64,000 nucleotides of DNA, from the NCBI RefSeq assembly GCF_900115705.1, contig NZ_FOXL01000003.1, positions 124,001-188,000 on the forward strand, given 5' to 3'. Under the pieces are notes generated by a model that saw nothing but the letters and a program-made list of their open reading frames with translations, ran no database searches and had not been told where the DNA came from. This document shows positions 61,871 to 64,000 of this stretch, piece after piece. The stretch comes from Frateuria terrea (GTDB taxonomy: Bacteria; Pseudomonadota; Gammaproteobacteria; Xanthomonadales; Rhodanobacteraceae). The stretch's first letter is position 1. Each line of letters opens with the position of its first letter. Position numbers and translations under genes: made by a program.

Positions 61871-61881
61871 CATCCCCGCGT

Positions 61882-61908
61882 GCCCCTCTCCCGAAAGAGG
61901 AGAGGGGC
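61882..61908. repeat. Ten-pair palindrome downstream of aceE
   Basis: GCCCCTCTCC (61882-61891) and GGAGAGGGGC (61899-61908) are exact inverted copies with a seven-base loop, 11 bases after the aceE stop. It belongs to the same CTCTCC palindrome type as that near 59886. Confidence 0.6.
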
Positions 61909-61918
61909 CGTGAGGCGG

Positions 61919-64000
61919 TCAGACCGTCAGCGGATTGGGCTTGGACGGGTCGAGCTTGTATTCCTTGATCGCGCGCGCCACGTCCTTGGCATTGACCAGG
62001 CCGTCCTTCGCCAGCGCGGCCAGCGCGGCATGGGCGATCCAGTAGCGGTCGACCTCGAAGAAATCACGCAGGTGCTCGCGGGTGTCCGAGCGGCCATAGC
62101 CGTCCGTGCCCAGCACCGTGTAGCGCATGCCGTCAGGCATGAATGCGCGGATCTGGTCAGCGAACTCGCGCACGTAGTCGGTGGCCGCGATGGCGGGGCC
62201 GGAACGTCCCTGCAGCAACTGCGTGACGTACGGCAGGCGCTGCTCGGCCTCCGGGTGCAGCCGGTTCCAGCGCTCGGCATCGAAGCCGTCGCGGCGCAGC
62301 TCGCTGAAGCTGGGGCAGGACCAGATGTCGGCGGCCACGCCGAAGTCCTTCTCCAGCAGTTCGGCCGCCGCGATCACCTCGCGCAGGATCGTGCCGGAGC
62401 CCAGCAGCTGCACGCACGGCGCCTTGGCCTTGGACTTGCCCTTGCCGTTGCCCTGGCCGACGCCCGAGTCACGGAACAGGTACATCCCCTTGATGATGCC
62501 TTCCTCGCAACCCCTGGGCAGATCCGGGTGCTCGTAGTTCTCGTTCATCACGGTGACGTAGTAGTACACGTCCTCCTGTTCCTGCAGCATGCGGCGGGTA
62601 CCGTCCTGCAGGATCACCGCGATCTCGTAGGAGAACGTCGGATCGTACGATTTCACGTTCGGGATCACGCCGGAGAGCAGGTGCGACTGGCCGTCCTCGT
62701 GCTGCAGGCCCTCGCCGTTGAGCGTGGTGCGGCCGGAGGTGCCGCCGACCAGGAAGCCGCGCGCGCGCATGTCGCCGGCGGCCCAGGCCAGGTCGCCGAT
62801 GCGCTGGAAGCCGAACATCGAGTAGTAGATGAAGAACGGCAGCATCGGCTGGTTGCTGATCGAATAGCTGCTCGCCGCGGCCATCCAGGCGGCCATGCCG
62901 CCGGCCTCGCTGATGCCTTCCTGCAGCACCTGGCCCTTCTGGTCCTCGCGGTAGTAGAGCAGCTGGTCGGCATCCTGCGGCCGGTACTTCTGGCCGAACG
63001 GCGCGTAGATGCCGATCTGCCGAAACATGCCTTCCATGCCGAAGGTGCGCGCCTCGTCGGCGACGATCGGCACCACGCGCGGGCCGATGGCCTTGTCGCG
63101 CAGCAGCAGGTTCATGCCGCGCACCAGCGCCATCGTGGTGGAGATCTCGCGCTCGCCGGTGCCCTTGGTGATCTGCTCGAACGCCGACAGCTGCGGTGCC
63201 TTCAGCGCCACGTCGGTCTTGCGCCGGCGCTGCGGCAGGAAGCCGCCGAGTGCGCGGCGGCGCTCCAGCATGTATTCCACTTCCGGCGAATCCTTGCCCG
63301 GGTGGAAGTAGGGCACCTCGGCAAGCTTGCCGTCCGAGACCGGGATGTTGAAGCGGTCGCGGAAGGCGCGCACGGCGTCCTCGTCCAGCTTCTTCTGCTG
63401 GTGCGTCGGGTTCTGCGATTCGCCCGAGCCCAGGCCCATGCCGTAGCCCTTGACCGTCTTGGCCAGGATCACCGTGGGCATGCCCTTGGTGTTCACCGCC
63501 GCGTGGTAGGCGGCATAGACCTTGTGCGGGTCATGGCCGCCGCGGTTGAGGCGCCAGATGTCGTCGTCGGACAGGTTGGCGACCATCTCGCGGGTCTGCG
63601 GGTACTTGCCGAAGAAATGCTCGCGCGTGTAGGCGCCGCCGAAGGCCTTGCAGGCCTGGTACTCGCCGTCGAGCGTTTCCATCATCAGCTTGCGCAGCAC
63701 GCCGTCGTTGTCGCGCGCCAGGAGCGGATCCCAGTAGGAACCCCAGATCACCTTGATCGCGTTCCAGCCGGCGCCGCGGAAGACACCTTCCAGCTCCTGG
63801 ATGATCTTGCCGTTACCCCGCACCGGGCCGTCCAGGCGCTGCAGGTTGCAGTTGATCACGAACACCAGGTTGTCCAGGCCCTCGCGGCCGGCCAGCGAAA
63901 TGGCACCCAGCGACTCGGGCTCGTCGCATTCGCCGTCGCCCATGAAGCACCAGATCTTGCGATCGGTCTTCGGGATCAGGCCGCGGTGCTCGAGGTACTT
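61919..64000 (-). CDS. aceE: Pyruvate dehydrogenase E1 component, C-terminal part (cut by window edge)
   Basis: Partial: 693 of about 890 residues, missing the N-terminus off the right edge. This is the homodimeric E1 that decarboxylates pyruvate with thiamine diphosphate and loads acetyl on E2. Visible are the ThDP/Mg motif GDGECDEPES with the later NCNLQRLDGPVRGNGKI, KTVKGYGMG, ARTFGMEGMFRQIGIY and SSYSISNQPMLPFFIYYSMF. Also visible are YVTVMNENYEHPDLP and ending residues ARAIKEYKLDPSKPNPLTV. It is on the minus strand and about 25 kb from E2 and E3, so E1 has its own transcript. Confidence 0.96.
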   Translation of the reverse strand, partial: KYLEHRGLIPKTDRKIWCFMGDGECDEPESLGAISLAGREGLDNLVFVINCNLQRLDGPVRGNGKIIQELEGVFRGAGWNAIKVIWGSYWDPLLARDNDGVLRKLMMETLDGEYQACKAFGGAYTREHFFGKYPQTREMVANLSDDDIWRLNRGGHDPHKVYAAYHAAVNTKGMPTVILAKTVKGYGMGLGSGESQNPTHQQKKLDEDAVRAFRDRFNIPVSDGKLAEVPYFHPGKDSPEVEYMLERRRALGGFLPQRRRKTDVALKAPQLSAFEQITKGTGEREISTTMALVRGMNLLLRDKAIGPRVVPIVADEARTFGMEGMFRQIGIYAPFGQKYRPQDADQLLYYREDQKGQVLQEGISEAGGMAAWMAAASSYSISNQPMLPFFIYYSMFGFQRIGDLAWAAGDMRARGFLVGGTSGRTTLNGEGLQHEDGQSHLLSGVIPNVKSYDPTFSYEIAVILQDGTRRMLQEQEDVYYYVTVMNENYEHPDLPRGCEEGIIKGMYLFRDSGVGQGNGKGKSKAKAPCVQLLGSGTILREVIAAAELLEKDFGVAADIWSCPSFSELRRDGFDAERWNRLHPEAEQRLPYVTQLLQGRSGPAIAATDYVREFADQIRAFMPDGMRYTVLGTDGYGRSDTREHLRDFFEVDRYWIAHAALAALAKDGLVNAKDVARAIKEYKLDPSKPNPLTV

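Noticed and set aside
61673-61918. Plus-strand ORFs after the last MFS gene
   Set aside because: The stretch is rich in short repeats and palindromes, has no RBS and lies in the terminator region of aceE.
1-64000. tRNA genes, insertion sequences, integrases, phage genes
   Set aside because: No T-loop GGTTCGA-type sequence with matching acceptor stem, no transposase or integrase motif and no target-site duplications were seen.

Overview
The window is about 68% GC by eye and tightly packed. Its gene content fits a gammaproteobacterium of the Xanthomonadales, most likely Rhodanobacteraceae (Dyella, Rhodanobacter, Frateuria or a relative). The signs are a long TonB-dependent receptor of the Xanthomonas/Caulobacter sugar-uptake type, a dihydrolipoyl dehydrogenase with its own lipoyl domain, DUF2884, DUF2845 and DUF3247-type proteins, and an ABC permease fused to an M1 peptidase. 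I assign the taxon by inference, since no rRNA or tRNA gene is visible. I see no phage, insertion sequence, integrase or CRISPR array, and no block of unusual base composition.

Layout. 1-2361: a minus-strand two-component operon resembling the proteobacterial dedicated sortase regulators (PdsR/PdsS-like), with two tiny plus-strand ORFs beside it and a candidate structured RNA further on. 2935-6793: rpe, djlA, a cytochrome c, purC and two small membrane proteins. 6858-25238: a carbohydrate locus. Its minus arm runs mutarotase, clan-A glycosidase, TonB receptor, SGNH esterase, sialidase-fold protein, GH43. Its plus arm runs GntR-type regulator, 2-keto-3-deoxygalactonate kinase, KDPGal aldolase, galactonate dehydratase, sugar dehydrogenase, lactonase, GalP-like porter. 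A GH50-like enzyme lies convergent at the end. 25297-33313: an amino acid permease, an MprF-type flippase-like protein, a LysE exporter, a PCMT/erythromycin-esterase fusion, DNA polymerase IV, an unknown anchored protein and a DapB-like reductase.

33565-37139 holds pyruvate dehydrogenase E3 and E2. The E1 gene (aceE) is separate, at the right edge, and runs out of the window. 37463-41939: an ABC exporter with the M1-peptidase fusion. 41998-52630: mostly small envelope, stress and unknown proteins: an MscS channel, two DUF2884 paralogues, an exported peroxiredoxin, a YihY/BrkB protein, a universal stress protein, a ferritin-like protein, two lipoproteins and a LytTR regulator. 52798-61672: a Tat-exported flavin oxidase, an Sm-like protein, an MFS / deiminase-fold / esterase operon, two small proteins and another MFS transporter.

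How the genes work together. The carbohydrate locus reads as a complete route. Arabinan/galactan-type polymers would be cut outside the cell or in the periplasm, oligosaccharides imported through the TonB receptor, and D-galactose taken up by the GalP-like porter. Galactose is then oxidised by the De Ley-Doudoroff pathway: galactose to galactonolactone, galactonate, KDGal, KDPGal, then pyruvate and glyceraldehyde 3-phosphate. Pyruvate would enter the pyruvate dehydrogenase complex also encoded here. Both divergent promoters of the locus carry the same TTGTATGA motif just downstream of the -10 box, suggesting one FCD-type GntR repressor controls both arms. Substrate assignments are inferred from gene families.
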